Source: an uncultured Clostridia bacterium (GTDB lineage: Bacteria; Bacillota; Clostridia; RUG12999). From it: a stretch of DNA of 5,744 bases. Position numbers and translations under genes: made by a program. Of this stretch, positions 5,108 to 5,744 are shown piece after piece. Every line of letters begins with the position of its first letter. Position 1 is the first letter of the stretch. The DNA is taken from positions 1 to 5,744 of the forward strand of contig CALLNG010000577.1 in NCBI GenBank assembly GCA_938005345.1, in the 5' to 3' direction. A model generated the notes under the pieces. The model did no database searches, was not told where the DNA came from, and worked only from the letters and a program-made list of their open reading frames with translations.

Positions 5108-5744
5108 CCTTTTCCATCATTTCTTCCTGCTAATGCCCGGCGTTCCAATTCTGAAAAATCTAGTTTATCCTGCTGAAAATTCGTAAATTTTGTCCCTTTG
5201 TTTTTAGGCAATACCGTTTCTTGTGTACTTTTTTTCTTTTGATACGCCATATCATCTTCCTTAGCTTGCTGCAAGGTTTGAATCCCTTTTTCTTTCCAAT
5301 TTTCTAAAATCCCTGTAATATATGGTATAGAAATTTTTCCTGTATTCAAAGTACACTTTTCACAGGCGAGCTGAATCACATCAAAGGGCATTTTGTATTC
5401 ATACAGCCACTTTTTAATATAGGTTAATTCCGAATCCTGTAACTGCCGGTCATAAATCCCCATGATTTTTTTCACATGATTAATTTTTTTGTTGTTTTCC
5501 TGCTTTTGTTTGAGGTTCCGTTCTGCCTTTTCATATGTATTAATATCGTTATCCGCCCAATTTAGCGCAACTTTTTCAATATACCGCATATTCTTCTTTC
5601 CAATAGATACACAGTAACTCACCAATAATATAATTACATCAGCAGGTAACCCCAGCCAGTCATAAAATCCAAATAGCGTCTCCGCTTCCGCTGTGCTAAG
5701 CGGCTTTGCCAAAAGTCTGGAAACTTGTCCAAACATTTGCTTTA
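5104..5744 (-). CDS. DnaD-domain replication initiation protein (5' end cut by window)
   Basis: The frame is open to the right edge, so the visible 212 residues are the C-terminal part. The Met at 5736 is internal, and the usual N-terminal winged-helix domain lies outside the window. Two consecutive DnaB_2/DnaD C-terminal domains are visible, at roughly residues 12-76 and 88-163 counted from that Met. Each ends in the family's YxxxIxxxW-type motif: YIEKVALNW (52-60) and YITGILENW (139-147). A Lys/Gln-rich tail ends in TNFQQDKLDFSELERRAL, a common ending in this family. Such proteins bind and remodel DNA in the primosome that leads to helicase loading. The TGA stop overlaps the GTG of the helicase loader gene, so the two are translationally coupled and act in one pathway. 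Whether it should be called DnaD or DnaB (the Firmicute primosome protein) cannot be decided without the N-terminus. Confidence 0.92.
   Translation of the reverse strand, partial: KQMFGQVSRLLAKPLSTAEAETLFGFYDWLGLPADVIILLVSYCVSIGKKNMRYIEKVALNWADNDINTYEKAERNLKQKQENNKKINHVKKIMGIYDRQLQDSELTYIKKWLYEYKMPFDVIQLACEKCTLNTGKISIPYITGILENWKEKGIQTLQQAKEDDMAYQKKKSTQETVLPKNKGTKFTNFQQDKLDFSELERRALAGRNDGKG

Noticed and set aside
1..5744. CRISPR arrays, tRNA or rRNA genes, riboswitches, transposases, phage genes
   Set aside because: Reading both strands showed no regularly spaced direct repeats, no cloverleaf or rRNA-like stretches, no transposase or integrase motifs and no recognisable riboswitch core.

Overview
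The window looks like chromosomal DNA of a Gram-positive Clostridia-type Firmicute, perhaps an Oscillospiraceae/Ruminococcaceae-like gut anaerobe. The reasons are a DnaD-family primosome protein next to a DnaC/DnaI-type helicase loader, a TagA-type wall teichoic acid glycosyltransferase, flavin-dependent thymidylate synthase ThyX, strong AGGAGG-like ribosome binding sites and moderate-to-low GC. The lineage is an inference from gene families, not from a marker gene. Every gene I can support lies on the minus strand, so transcription runs from the right edge to the left edge.

Right part (5744 to 4112): the C-terminal two thirds of a DnaD-domain replication protein, cut by the window edge, overlaps by 4 nt with a complete AAA+ helicase loader. 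Together they form a replication-initiation pair.

Middle part (about 4062 to 2105): this is the irregular stretch. Just after the helicase loader lies a decayed homocysteine S-methyltransferase-like gene with frame changes, an internal stop and no catalytic C-terminal part. It is followed by a visibly AT-richer two-gene unit, a small lipoprotein and a four-helix membrane protein, neither assigned to a family. This unit has its own extended -10 promoter with dyad symmetries around it, and a long bidirectional terminator hairpin after it. Beyond the terminator lies a second apparent gene remnant, possibly of a DUF6514-like small protein. The picture is an accessory islet between decayed genes.

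Left part (2097 to 1): a clear promoter with a perfect TATAAT drives an apparent operon of tagA, thyX and a dTMP-kinase-like gene that runs off the left edge. tagA and thyX overlap by 4 nt, and the kinase ribosome binding site overlaps the thyX stop. ThyX makes dTMP from dUMP and the kinase would make dTDP from it, so the last two genes form consecutive steps of dTTP supply. TagA acts in cell-wall polymer synthesis and is co-transcribed rather than metabolically linked.

I found no tRNA, rRNA, CRISPR array, insertion sequence or intact new defence-type system. The most unusual content is the lipoprotein/membrane-protein islet and the two remnants beside it.
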